Shown: positions 7,692 through 15,850, counted from the first letter of the stretch. The stretch is 24,445 nt of DNA from JADJNW01 sp964517175 (GCA_964517175.1 CAZFBU010000057.1:1-24445); one strand, 5' to 3'. Made by a program: numbers and translations. Notes: generated by a model from the sequence alone, not told the origin.

Positions 7692-8552
7692 TTATATGCT
7701 GCGTTTCGGCGTCATAATGTTGGCAATGCCCATCCACTGCTGATTCCAGTTGCCCAGTATCGGGAAGCCCAGCCTCGGCGGCTCGATACTGTGATAAAAG
7801 CTGCGCTGGGCGATCTTACCCTTGCTGCGACCGTGGAACATCGTGTAGCCGATCACGTTACCGACATCATCCCGCTTTACCTCCGTGACCACACCAACAT
7901 GCGCTACTTCCCGCTCGATCATGTCGATGGTAACATCGTTGTAGTGCTGCCCCGAACGTCCGAAAAATAGCACAGCGCCAGGTTTGATCAGATTGCGCTT
8001 TGCCATTGCATCGTCGCTGCCGTTTTTGACAATAACCAGATTGTTGCGATCATAAAACCAACGCGCCTGCGTTCTGCTGCCACGAGCATCCGTTGGCTTC
8101 GGATAATCGTACTGATCGCAGGTGGATTGCACAAACCGGATGACTCGCAGGAACATGCCGGCACAATCGGCGAGTTGATCCGGTGGGTTGCCGGTGTGCA
8201 CCACGTACCATACTGAATCCCGCTCTGTTTTTTCGGCGAATAGCGTTAATTGTTTTCCCAACTCCTGATCATTTGCATAGCATTGGTTAGCCACAGGCAG
8301 GGCTTCCGGTGCGCTGTTGGCGGGCGCATCCTCGATGACCGGCACTTCCGGCTCGGATGGAGTTTCCGGCTCGGACGAGGTTTCGGTGGTGTCTGTTACT
8401 GCATCAGCAGAGGAATCATCGGCAGCGATTTTCTCTTCCTGAACCGTAGGCGCAGCGACTGTTTTTGGACTGGTGGCTCTGCCAATCAGAAATGCAATTA
8501 AGGCGATTATGCCAATAATAACCAGGTACATCCAAATTTTTGACTGAGGCAT
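7692..8552 (-). CDS. Membrane-anchored NlpC/P60-like cysteine hydrolase (probable)
   Basis: A 286-residue protein: a short N-terminus, one transmembrane helix at about residues 8-24, an acidic Pro/Glu/Ser/Thr linker at about 35-90, then a compact domain. The domain has the layout of NlpC/P60 peptidases: LADCAGMFLRV (candidate nucleophile C130, compare DCSG), LIKPGAVLFFGR (189-199, compare LxPGDLVFF) and VAHVGVVTEV (candidate H218), with H240 in MFHG as a possible third residue. Such enzymes cut peptidoglycan stem peptides or related amide bonds, and the anchor and linker would place the domain in the periplasm. The assignment rests on motif order only; overall similarity to a named enzyme is not recognised. 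It lies downstream of pgi on the same strand but is separated by 288 bases and a hairpin. Confidence 0.6.
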   Translation of the reverse strand: MPQSKIWMYLVIIGIIALIAFLIGRATSPKTVAAPTVQEEKIAADDSSADAVTDTTETSSEPETPSEPEVPVIEDAPANSAPEALPVANQCYANDQELGKQLTLFAEKTERDSVWYVVHTGNPPDQLADCAGMFLRVIRFVQSTCDQYDYPKPTDARGSRTQARWFYDRNNLVIVKNGSDDAMAKRNLIKPGAVLFFGRSGQHYNDVTIDMIEREVAHVGVVTEVKRDDVGNVIGYTMFHGRSKGKIAQRSFYHSIEPPRLGFPILGNWNQQWMGIANIMTPKRSI

Positions 8553-8741
8553 AGTATGTTGTGTTTAGTTTTGTTTGGGATATTTTCCTGCCAATTTAGC
8601 AATATTCTAACTTATTGTCAACCAGTAAATTATAATAGTTAATATTGAAAAAGTGCATTCTGGTCAGAAAGGCGGGATTTCCGATCGTATTCATTGCAAA
8701 TAAAAACACTTGTGTTGGATTTAAAATCCTAACAATCAACA

Positions 8742-8755
8742 TTTAACGCGTTAAA
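8742..8755. promoter_or_regulatory. Perfect 14-bp palindrome, possible operator
   Basis: TTTAACGCGTTAAA reads identically on both strands. It lies about 190 bases upstream of the NlpC-like gene and about 85 bases beyond the pgi stop. The length and dyad symmetry fit a dimeric repressor site, but no regulator gene is near and no second copy was found in the window. Confidence 0.3.
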
Positions 8756-8776
8756 ATAAAAACAAATTAATATTCT

Positions 8777-8797
8777 GGCTTTTGACGCTCAAAAGCC
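8777..8797 (-). terminator. Probable pgi terminator hairpin
   Basis: GGCTTTTGA-CGC-TCAAAAGCC forms a perfect 9-bp stem with a 3-base loop, 43 bases past the pgi stop. On the minus strand it is followed by a U-rich but interrupted tract, so intrinsic termination is likely but not ideal. Confidence 0.5.
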
Positions 8798-8840
8798 TTC
8801 GTTCGTTAAGATTTTACCACAAAAAGCCGAGCACCTCAAA

Positions 8841-10490
8841 CTACTTCATTCGCTTCCAGGCGTTGATCAGACCGTTGGTGGAGCTATCGTGCGACTCGAC
8901 TGGCGCATCGCTCTGCAGCTCCGGCAATATTTTTTTCGCCAGTTGCTTGCCCAATTCCACGCCCCACTGATCGAAGCTGAAAATGTTCCAGATGATACCC
9001 TGCACAAAGATTTTGTGCTCGTACATCGCGATCAGACTGCCCAGCGTACGCGGCGTGACCTGCTTCACCAGGATTGAATTGGTTGGTTTGTTGCCCTGGA
9101 AAACTTTAAATGGTGTGAGAAACTCGATTTCCTTTTCAGACTTACCGGTTGCGCGAAGCTCCGCTACCACTTCTTCTTCCGTTTTGCCCATGAGGAGCGC
9201 TTCGGTTTGGGCAAAGAAATTCGACAGCAGTTTTTCGTGATGATCGCCAATCGGATTATGGCTCTGCGCCGACGCAATAAAGTCGCAAGGAATCAGGCGT
9301 GTGCCCTGATGGATGAGTTGATAAAACGCGTGCTGCCCGTTCGTGCCGGGTTCGCCCCAGATGATCGGACCGGTTTCGTAACGCACCGGCTTGCCGTCGC
9401 GCCCCACGTACTTGCCATTGCTTTCCATATTGCCCTGCTGAAAATACGCTGCAAAACGGTGCAAATACTGATCGTAAGGCAAAATCGCTTCCGATTCCGC
9501 ATCGAAAAAATTGACGTACCAAATGCCAATCAACGCCAGGATAACCGGGATATTTTGTTCGAAACTCGCCGTTCGGAAATGCTCATCCATCGCGTAAAAA
9601 CCTTCCAGCAATTCTTCAAAATGCTCAAAACCAATCGTGCAGGCAATCGACAATCCGATCGCCGACGTCAGCGAATAGCGGCCACCTACCCAATCCCAGA
9701 ACTCAAACATATTTTCCGGCGCAATGCCAAACGCCTGTACGCCCTCCGCATTCGTTGAAAGGGCGGCAAAGTGCTTGGCCACGGCGGTTTCGTTCTTGGC
9801 ATGCTCCAGAAACCAGCGCCGCGCCGTGTGCGCATTGGTCATGGTTTCCTGCGTGGTGAAGGTTTTGGAAGCAATTAAAAATAATGTCGTTTCCGGGGAG
9901 ATACGCTTGAGCGTTTCCGCGATGTGCGTACCATCCACATTCGACACAAAGTGCACGTTCATGCCTTCCCGCCAGTATGGGCGCAGTGCTTCGGTCACCA
10001 TCAACGGGCCAAGGTCCGAGCCGCCGATGCCAATATTTACAATATCTGTAATGCGTTTTCCGGTGTAGCCGCGCCACTCACCGGAAAGTACTTTATTGGA
10101 AAATGACTTCATTTGGTCCAAAACCGCCTGCACTGCGGGCATTACATCTTCACCATCGACCAGCACCGGGCGATTGGAGCGATTACGCAAGGCGACATGC
10201 AGCACCGCCCGATCTTCGGTTTCGTTGATATGCTCGCCGGCGAACATTTTTCGGATCGCCTCATCGAGCTTCATTTCCCGCGCCAGCGCCAGCAACAACT
10301 GCAAAGTCTCGGACGTAAAAATATTTTTAGAATAATCAACTAAAAAATCCTCAAAATGAAGGGAATACGTATCAAAACGCTGGCTATCAAAAGCAAAGAG
10401 ATCGCGCATGTGCACTGTCTTCATCTGCTTGACATGTGCTTGCAATTTTTTCCAGGCTTCGGTTTGGGTTGGATTTTGTCTGTTCAACAT
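8841..10490 (-). CDS. pgi: Glucose-6-phosphate isomerase
   Basis: Pgi interconverts glucose-6-phosphate and fructose-6-phosphate in glycolysis and gluconeogenesis. The 549-residue length equals that of the E. coli enzyme. The two SIS domains carry the family signatures: GIGGSDLGPLM for phosphate binding, VGGRYSLTSAIGLSIA, QQGNMESNGK with the catalytic Glu, GEPGTNGQHAFYQLIHQG with the catalytic His, and WGVELGKQLAK with the catalytic Lys near the C-terminus. The ATG at 10490 is followed by the usual N-terminal helical region. A -7-like box sits about 40 bases upstream, and a divergent metal transporter gene starts 126 bases away. It appears intact. Confidence 0.97.
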   Translation of the reverse strand: MLNRQNPTQTEAWKKLQAHVKQMKTVHMRDLFAFDSQRFDTYSLHFEDFLVDYSKNIFTSETLQLLLALAREMKLDEAIRKMFAGEHINETEDRAVLHVALRNRSNRPVLVDGEDVMPAVQAVLDQMKSFSNKVLSGEWRGYTGKRITDIVNIGIGGSDLGPLMVTEALRPYWREGMNVHFVSNVDGTHIAETLKRISPETTLFLIASKTFTTQETMTNAHTARRWFLEHAKNETAVAKHFAALSTNAEGVQAFGIAPENMFEFWDWVGGRYSLTSAIGLSIACTIGFEHFEELLEGFYAMDEHFRTASFEQNIPVILALIGIWYVNFFDAESEAILPYDQYLHRFAAYFQQGNMESNGKYVGRDGKPVRYETGPIIWGEPGTNGQHAFYQLIHQGTRLIPCDFIASAQSHNPIGDHHEKLLSNFFAQTEALLMGKTEEEVVAELRATGKSEKEIEFLTPFKVFQGNKPTNSILVKQVTPRTLGSLIAMYEHKIFVQGIIWNIFSFDQWGVELGKQLAKKILPELQSDAPVESHDSSTNGLINAWKRMK

Positions 10491-10529
10491 GATTTCAGGT
10501 TGTTTTCAAATATGAGATAACGTAAAAAT

Positions 10530-10537
10530 CAAACTTA
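10530..10537 (-). promoter_or_regulatory. Putative -7 promoter box for pgi
   Basis: On the minus strand this reads TAAGTTTG, an exact TAnnTTTG match, about 40 bases before the pgi start. No -33 TTG at ideal spacing was found. It shares a 126-bp divergent region with the CDF promoter box at 10593. Confidence 0.4.
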
Positions 10538-10592
10538 TTTGTTAATTCCGCTTTATCTGCGGCAATTTTTTTCAACTCAATGGCAATTATAC

Positions 10593-10600
10593 TAGCTTTG
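10593..10600 (+). promoter_or_regulatory. Putative -7 promoter box for the CDF transporter
   Basis: TAGCTTTG followed by C exactly matches TAnnTTTG. It ends 16 bases before the ATG at 10617, implying a very short leader of roughly 10 bases. Upstream DNA is T-rich without a clear -33 TTG. Confidence 0.45.
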
Positions 10601-10616
10601 CACGAAACCGAGGCGC

Positions 10617-11609
10617 ATGCCCCACACCAAACAATATCAAAAAAATATCCGTTGGCAATTGCTGGCCATTATCGTTGGTCTGCTACTCATGGCGGCAAAA
10701 TTTGTAGCCTGGTGGTTAACCAACTCCAATGCCATTCTGACCGACGCCCTGGAAAGTATCATCAACGTAGTCGCCGGGGGCATCGCATTATACAGCCTGA
10801 TCCTCTCCATGAAACCCCGCGACGAAAACCATCCCTACGGGCACGGTAAGGTAGAATTTATCTCAGCTGGTTTTGAAGGCGGACTGATCTTTATCGCCGG
10901 GATCATTATCATCGGCAAGGGCATTTACAACCTGATCCATCCACAGGAAATCGGGCAAATCGACACGGGTATCGTGCTGGTTGCAGTTTCCGGCCTGGTG
11001 AATTACATGCTCGGGTATCTGCTGCAACGCCAGGGGCAACAGTCCAATTCGCTGATACTCATCGCCGATGGCAAGCACCTCAAATCGGATGCGTATTCTT
11101 CGCTCGGTCTGGTCGCCGGACTGGCGCTGATCTATTTTACCAAACTCGCCTGGGTGGATAACGTCACGGCAATTATTTTTGGCGGCATTATTTTATACAC
11201 CGGTTTCAAACTAGTGCGCGAATCAGTCGCCGGCATCATGGACGAAGCGGACTATCAGCTTATTGATCGCCTTGTACGGTTTCTGGAAGAGAACAAAGCA
11301 GACAATTGGATTGACATTCACAATTTTCGCGTCATCAAATACGGTCCTACCCTGCATATCGACTGCCACCTCACCGTACCCTGGTATTTTCAGGTGCGGG
11401 ATTCGCATCGCGAAGTTGAAAAGATGGAACAACTCATCAGTCAAAACTACGCCACGCCGGTCGAAATGTTCATCCACGTTGAACCCTGCGAACCGCCAGG
11501 CGCTTGCGCCATTTGCCGAAAGGCAGACTGCAAAGTTCGGGAAGTGCCTCACCGGGCTTCCATCACCTGGACGCTGGAAAACATCATGCGGAATCAGAAG
11601 CATTATTGA
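10617..11609 (+). CDS. Cation diffusion facilitator (CDF) metal transporter with Cys-rich tail
   Basis: A 330-residue inner-membrane cation/proton antiporter that should export divalent metal from the cytoplasm. TM2 carries LTDALESIIN (D43, E46), the HPYGHGK loop lies at residues 72-78, and TM5 carries DGKHLKSDAYSS, matching the H-x3-D metal site. A cytoplasmic C-terminal dimerisation domain contains MDEADYQLID and HIDCHL. The tail from residue 291 has four cysteines, CEPPGACAIC and DCK (C291, C297, C300, C305), suggesting an extra metal-binding or redox-sensitive site. TM2 has D-x-x-E-S rather than the D-x3-D of YiiP, so specificity may differ from classic Zn exporters. ATG 10617 is preceded by GAGG. 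UspA follows on the same strand after 102 bases. Confidence 0.9.
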   Translation: MPHTKQYQKNIRWQLLAIIVGLLLMAAKFVAWWLTNSNAILTDALESIINVVAGGIALYSLILSMKPRDENHPYGHGKVEFISAGFEGGLIFIAGIIIIGKGIYNLIHPQEIGQIDTGIVLVAVSGLVNYMLGYLLQRQGQQSNSLILIADGKHLKSDAYSSLGLVAGLALIYFTKLAWVDNVTAIIFGGIILYTGFKLVRESVAGIMDEADYQLIDRLVRFLEENKADNWIDIHNFRVIKYGPTLHIDCHLTVPWYFQVRDSHREVEKMEQLISQNYATPVEMFIHVEPCEPPGACAICRKADCKVREVPHRASITWTLENIMRNQKHY

Positions 11610-11711
11610 GGAAGTCATGGCGTAATGGGGAAAAGAAACTCATGGTGTGCAGGTGATGAAAATCATTTACAAAACAAGAAAATCCAGCTATTTTGTGGAA
11701 AAGTAAAAGCC

Positions 11712-12527
11712 ATGATCAACCGCATCCTAGTCCCCGTCGATTTTTCTGAAAATGCAAAAAATGCATTTGAATACGCCCAACAATTTATCGAGCTTCTTCC
11801 GGACGCCCAGCTAAAAGTGGTGCACGCATTCATGCCGAACGCCGAGTCAGAATATCCTAACTTCGTGCCGCCGGTGGCGGATTACCTGAAAATTCGCGAG
11901 CAGATGCTCCGTGATTTTATGCTGGAAGTCGATCCGGAAGGTAAAATCGAAAACGAAATTTTGATCGGATTTCCGGCGGATGAATTGGTGACACAGTCCA
12001 AAGACATGGGTCTCATCATCATGGGCACGACGGGCAAGGGCGGCATTATCAATAAGGTTTTTGGCAGCGTGTCCAGTACGGTAGCACGGCGTGCGCACTG
12101 CCCGGTTTTGCTGATTCCTAAAGGCTATACCTTTAAAGATACGAAGCACGTTCTGTATGCCAGCAACTACGAATCTGCCGATAATGACCTGCTGCAAACG
12201 CTGATTGAATTCAACCGCCTGCTCAAAGCGACGGTGCACTTCGTACACGTACGGGAAGAGGAAAGCCAATTCGACAAAACCAAAGAAGAAATTTTTGAGG
12301 AATTATTTGAAAAAGGGGAGCCTGATTTTTGCTTCCACATTGCCGAAATTGATGCCGAATCCGTGGCAGAGGGTCTGAACGATTATGCTTTTTCTCACGG
12401 CGTCGGCATGGTCGTAATGGCGCATCGCCAGCGCAAATTCTGGGAGCGCTTCTTTCACAAAAGCCAGACGAAGCAGGTCGCGATGGCATCGCAACTACCG
12501 CTGCTGGTACTGCAATCGGAAGATTAG
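11712..12527 (+). CDS. Universal stress protein, tandem UspA domains
   Basis: A 271-residue cytoplasmic protein with two Usp folds. The first, residues 1 to about 140, opens with INRILVPVDFSENA and holds the ATP-binding pattern GTTGKGGIINKVFGSVSS (G-x2-G-x9-GS) followed by CPVLLIPKG. The second, about 150-271, ends in QLPLLVLQSED and lacks the glycine-rich motif (MAHRQRKFWERFF instead), so only the first half is likely to bind nucleotide. Such tandem proteins modulate stress or growth-arrest responses in ways that are not well defined. The ATG at 11712 starts at the domain edge; an in-frame ATG at 11625 would add 29 residues without family support. Its TAG overlaps the stop of the convergent glycosyltransferase gene. 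Confidence 0.88.
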   Translation: MINRILVPVDFSENAKNAFEYAQQFIELLPDAQLKVVHAFMPNAESEYPNFVPPVADYLKIREQMLRDFMLEVDPEGKIENEILIGFPADELVTQSKDMGLIIMGTTGKGGIINKVFGSVSSTVARRAHCPVLLIPKGYTFKDTKHVLYASNYESADNDLLQTLIEFNRLLKATVHFVHVREEESQFDKTKEEIFEELFEKGEPDFCFHIAEIDAESVAEGLNDYAFSHGVGMVVMAHRQRKFWERFFHKSQTKQVAMASQLPLLVLQSED

Positions 12528-14233
12528 CGACCGATGGTCACGGTTTGCATACGGCTGTTGAACGAAGGCGGCAAGCCGCCGGTTTGAATGCCGAAGGCAA
12601 ACTGGTAGGTGCCGGGGGATAGATCAGGCACGGTGACGCTTGCCTTTCGCGTCAAAGTTTCGCTTTTCGGAATAACCTGCAAGGGCTTTTCAAACTGAAT
12701 TGCTATCGGCGCTTCGGACGGCACTTCCTGAAAAAACAAGGCAACGATGCGCAGAGGCATGTTTCCGGCATTCAGGTGGATATTGTGTGTATAAGGATTT
12801 TGAAATTCAAGCTGAAAATCAATTGTTTGTCCAGTTTGTAAACTATTGGGAATGTCGTAACCCAATGTTACTTTTTGGGAGATTTGCAGGCTATCAACCA
12901 ATTTGATCTCCACGTCTTTTCGGGTCAAATTCAGTATTTTACAATCTTCGCACGCCCAGTTGAGACGCCCCGGGAAGCGTCGCTGCGGACCAACCATCAC
13001 CACCCGCTGATTGTGCAGGGCTTTTTCCCAATCCCAGATGTCAAACTGATTTTTCCGGTAATCCACATCCGTGAAGGTGTATCCCTGTTGCCCGGTGTAG
13101 AATCTATATTCCGAAGGATCGCGATAGGAATTTCGGAAAACTACCGGTAGCCCCTGCGCTTCTTCCTGCAACTCATACAACCAGTCCGTCCGATGAAAAT
13201 TACTTTTGATCTGAAACAAATTGCCCCGGATTAGCGCCAGGCGCACACCGACGAAAAGAAACATCGTCAAAACAGCAAAGCGGAATATCCATTTTATAAA
13301 ATACTCATTTTCAATAGCATATCGCCATAACAGAATAATAAAAGCGAAACTCAGAATGATGGTCCACTGCGGTTCGACGTGTCCTTTAAAGGTGGTGTAA
13401 AAGAAAAACGCCCAAAAGCCAAAAATGATGAAATAAAGCGCTCGTTCCAGCAAATCCTGCACCGGTTTGCGAATCATCGCCATGATGACCATCGGGAAAA
13501 GGAACGGATTAAAAATGACAAACTGGTTGAGGATATAGGTTATCGTGTGCTTCAGTTCGTAGGGATCGTCGCGCCCGCTCAGATGATAGCGAAAAGAGGG
13601 GAAATCGTGCGCATACTGCCAGTACAAATGCGGGAAAAACAATAGCGCTCCGAAGATGGAAGCGATGTAAAATTTAGGCTTGAGCAGCAGTTTCAAATTC
13701 GACAATAGCGTAAAGAAAATCAGCAGGATACCGTGATATTTGCTGTACAAAAGCGCTGCCATGCACACGCCCAGCAGCAAGGTATTTGCCCAATTTTCAT
13801 TGGTTAAAAATCGTTGATAAAACAACAAAAACAGTACAGTGAAAAACATCAGCGGCGCATCCGGCACAGCGATGAAGCCATACGCCTGTAACATCGGCAT
13901 GGAGACCAGCAAGGCGATCAACAGCCAAACCTGCCTGCGTGCCGTCGGTTTGCCCAGCAAAAGCCAGGCGCCATAGAAGCTGCCCACCTGCAGCAAAATA
14001 GCGCCAAGCCGTACACCTAACGTATTCGGAATCAGGGCATAGCCCAGCTTGATAAAAACGGCAATGCCCGGCGGATGGTCGAAATAGCCCCAATCGAGCT
14101 GGCGGGAGTACATCCAGTAGTATGCTTCGTCGGGGTCGAGATTTGTAAACGCCGCCTGCCATGCATTCAGCGCCAACCAGATGACGAGAAATAGAAAGAA
14201 TAGCTGCCGCCCGTTCTGCTGCTGTCCGGTCAT
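12524..14233 (-). CDS. GT39/ArnT-type membrane glycosyltransferase with C-terminal beta domain
   Basis: A 569-residue polytopic enzyme of the PMT/ArnT (GT39/GT83, PMT_2) group, which transfers sugars from polyprenyl-phosphate donors to proteins or lipid A outside the inner membrane. After TM1 (about 9-28) the first periplasmic loop has DPDEAYYW (33-40; D35, E36) and LDWGYFDHPPG, both typical. KYHG at 165-168 is another family mark. About ten hydrophobic segments run to residue 335. The final 235 residues are soluble; from about residue 450 they look like a beta-sandwich (repeated strand-turn patterns, TVPDLSPGTYQFAFGIQ), perhaps substrate-binding. It starts 3 bases after the upstream DUF3298 gene stop, so the two are an operon. 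Acceptor and donor are unknown. Confidence 0.85.
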   Translation of the reverse strand: MTGQQQNGRQLFFLFLVIWLALNAWQAAFTNLDPDEAYYWMYSRQLDWGYFDHPPGIAVFIKLGYALIPNTLGVRLGAILLQVGSFYGAWLLLGKPTARRQVWLLIALLVSMPMLQAYGFIAVPDAPLMFFTVLFLLFYQRFLTNENWANTLLLGVCMAALLYSKYHGILLIFFTLLSNLKLLLKPKFYIASIFGALLFFPHLYWQYAHDFPSFRYHLSGRDDPYELKHTITYILNQFVIFNPFLFPMVIMAMIRKPVQDLLERALYFIIFGFWAFFFYTTFKGHVEPQWTIILSFAFIILLWRYAIENEYFIKWIFRFAVLTMFLFVGVRLALIRGNLFQIKSNFHRTDWLYELQEEAQGLPVVFRNSYRDPSEYRFYTGQQGYTFTDVDYRKNQFDIWDWEKALHNQRVVMVGPQRRFPGRLNWACEDCKILNLTRKDVEIKLVDSLQISQKVTLGYDIPNSLQTGQTIDFQLEFQNPYTHNIHLNAGNMPLRIVALFFQEVPSEAPIAIQFEKPLQVIPKSETLTRKASVTVPDLSPGTYQFAFGIQTGGLPPSFNSRMQTVTIGR

Positions 14234-14236
14234 GAT

Positions 14237-15013
14237 TTAGCCTTTCCAGATATCGCCCATTTCTTCGTAGGTCACGACGAACTCAGTCGGTCCCATCACG
14301 TACGCTGCCACTTCGTAGGGATTGTAGTAAAATTGAAGCCCGTTTTCCACGATAGCGATGTTTTGCGGCAGGACAAAAGCGCCATCCCAAAAGAAGCCTT
14401 CCTCTATCAAATTGGCATCTGCGGGCATTTCGCGTGCCTCCTTGAACCTGGCTTCCGCCAATTGCATCAGGCGTTTCACATCAGAAACCAACTCCACAGG
14501 GTCAATTTTTGCACCGGTTTTTGCATCAAAATTGAGATAAGTCGTGTAAGAATTGGGGTGCGCACCGCCGGTGAAGGAGTAATTCGACAGTTCAATCGAA
14601 ATATACTTTGGCGACTGATACAGCACCTGACCGTTCGTTTCCAGCGCCCAGCCAATTTCATATTCCGGTTCTTCGCTGATAAAATATTGATATTCACCGA
14701 TAAACGTTGCCGCCGCCTCTTCCAGATTCAGCGACACCTGCTCCGGCGATTCAGCAAAGGGCGAAATGCTCTGGCACAAATGAAACATAATGGAATCATT
14801 GATGATTTGGATCACCTCCGCATTTCCTTCAATGGCTATCGGGTAAGTCGTTTTCACCTCCGCACAGCGCGTGCTATCGGTTTGGCAGGAAGCGGATTGC
14901 ATATTAAAAACGCGCTCCTCGAACACCAGAGCGCTGCCTTTATCCGACTGGCTATTGCAACTCATCGTCAGAATTGCGCCCGCAAAAAGGCTTAGGATAG
15001 ATAGTGCTTTCAT
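14237..15013 (-). CDS. DUF3298/DUF4163 lipoprotein (RsiV-like fold)
   Basis: A 258-residue lipoprotein. The signal peptide MKALSILSLFAGAILTMSC ends in a lipobox-like LTMSC, so C19 is probably lipidated. The mature part holds a DUF4163-like region (KTTYPIAIEG..AEVIQIIND) and a DUF3298 domain (ELSNYSFTGGAHPNSYTTYL, then FYYNPYEVAAYVMGP near the C-terminus). This is the arrangement of the extracytoplasmic part of RsiV, which binds lysozyme, but many family members have no known ligand. The start at 15013 is chosen because it begins the signal peptide; an in-frame ATG at 15070 would bury it. It is the gene just ahead of the GT39 transferase (3-base gap), and rluA-like is 76 bases upstream on the same strand. 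Confidence 0.82.
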   Translation of the reverse strand: MKALSILSLFAGAILTMSCNSQSDKGSALVFEERVFNMQSASCQTDSTRCAEVKTTYPIAIEGNAEVIQIINDSIMFHLCQSISPFAESPEQVSLNLEEAAATFIGEYQYFISEEPEYEIGWALETNGQVLYQSPKYISIELSNYSFTGGAHPNSYTTYLNFDAKTGAKIDPVELVSDVKRLMQLAEARFKEAREMPADANLIEEGFFWDGAFVLPQNIAIVENGLQFYYNPYEVAAYVMGPTEFVVTYEEMGDIWKG

Positions 15014-15089
15014 GGTTTCAATTATTTTCAGAGGTGAAATTACAAATTGCGAAACATTTTCCAATGACAAATACCTTGCTTGCCGTAAA

Positions 15090-15782
15090 TTATTGAAAAG
15101 CGCTGAAATAATTCCAGAACATCGTCTCCGGCGGGTCCGCTGTAATCGTCACCGACTCCTTTTTCACCGGGTGCACAAAGGACAGCGAGCGGCAGTGCAG
15201 GCAAATGGAGCCGTCGTCATTGCCAACCGAAAAGCCGTACTTCACATCGCCGCGAATCGGGCAGCCGATGGTGGCTAATTGCACCCGAATCTGGTGCGGA
15301 CGCCCGGTTTGGGGTTTCACTTCCAGCAACACATGGCTGCCAATCTGCGCCAGCATTTTGTAATCCAAATCCGCTTCCTTCGCATCTTTTGCCCGATTGC
15401 TCAGGCGATCATAGGCTTTCGCCTGATTTTTTGTTTTATCTTTCAGGATAAAATGCTTCAAATGCCCTTCCAGTGGCTCCGGGCGCTGGCTGGTGATCGC
15501 CCAGTACGTTTTCTCGATTTCCCGGTCGCGAAATAGCTGGTTCATCCGTTCCAGCGCCTTGCTCGTGCGTGCGAAGATCACCACGCCGCTCACCGGCCGG
15601 TCGAGGCGATGGATGACGCCGAGGAAGACGTCGCCGGGTTTGTTGTACCGGTCTTTGATATATTTTTTGACAATTTCACTCATGGGTATATCGCCGGTTT
15701 CGTCGCCCTGAACCAGAACGCCCGCCGGTTTGTTCACCGCAATGAGATGGTTGTCTTCGTATATGACTTGTAGTCTTATCAT
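15090..15782 (-). CDS. RluA-family pseudouridine synthase
   Basis: A 230-residue RNA-modifying enzyme that isomerises specific uridines to pseudouridine in rRNA or tRNA. The catalytic motif is HRLDRPVSGVV, with the invariant Asp at residue 61. Other marks are the N-terminal VIYEDNHLIAVNKPAG and the C-terminal RPHQIRVQLATIGCPIRGDVKYG. There is no N-terminal S4 domain and the length fits the short RluA-type group. Which RNA and position it modifies cannot be told. The ATG at 15782 is 75 bases from the divergent mqnD start; a perfect palindrome lies 5-18 bases upstream of the start codon. Confidence 0.9.
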   Translation of the reverse strand: MIRLQVIYEDNHLIAVNKPAGVLVQGDETGDIPMSEIVKKYIKDRYNKPGDVFLGVIHRLDRPVSGVVIFARTSKALERMNQLFRDREIEKTYWAITSQRPEPLEGHLKHFILKDKTKNQAKAYDRLSNRAKDAKEADLDYKMLAQIGSHVLLEVKPQTGRPHQIRVQLATIGCPIRGDVKYGFSVGNDDGSICLHCRSLSFVHPVKKESVTITADPPETMFWNYFSAFQ

Positions 15783-15786
15783 GTTG

Positions 15787-15800
15787 AATATTGCAATATT
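15787..15800. promoter_or_regulatory. Perfect 14-bp palindrome between rluA-like gene and mqnD
   Basis: AATATTGCAATATT is a perfect dyad immediately upstream of the pseudouridine synthase start codon and 57 bases before mqnD. It could be an operator or an AT-rich hairpin in the leader of the minus-strand transcript that affects ribosome access. No matching copy was seen elsewhere in the window. Confidence 0.3.
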
Positions 15801-15850
15801 TGTCCGCCTTTTACGGATGATAATTATAACACAAAAACGCCAGAAAAGCG

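Larger units (their letters stand above)
8553..8840. other. Non-coding spacer with four inverted repeats, pgi / NlpC-like gene
   Basis: This AT-rich spacer has no gene. From right to left it holds a likely pgi terminator hairpin (8777-8797), a perfect 14-bp palindrome TTTAACGCGTTAAA (8742-8755), GGATTT-A-AAATCC (8717-8729) and AACAC-TT-GTGTT (8705-8716). The remaining part nearest the NlpC-like start is AT-rich without an exact TAnnTTTG box on the minus strand. The palindromes could be operators or part of a small structured transcript. Confidence 0.45.

Noticed and set aside
9207..9758. 183-residue plus-strand open frame
   Set aside because: Antisense shadow of pgi; Arg-rich composition typical of a reverse-frame reading.
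14333..14995. 220-residue plus-strand open frame
   Set aside because: Wholly antisense to the DUF3298 lipoprotein gene, with low-complexity Arg/His-rich translation and no family features.
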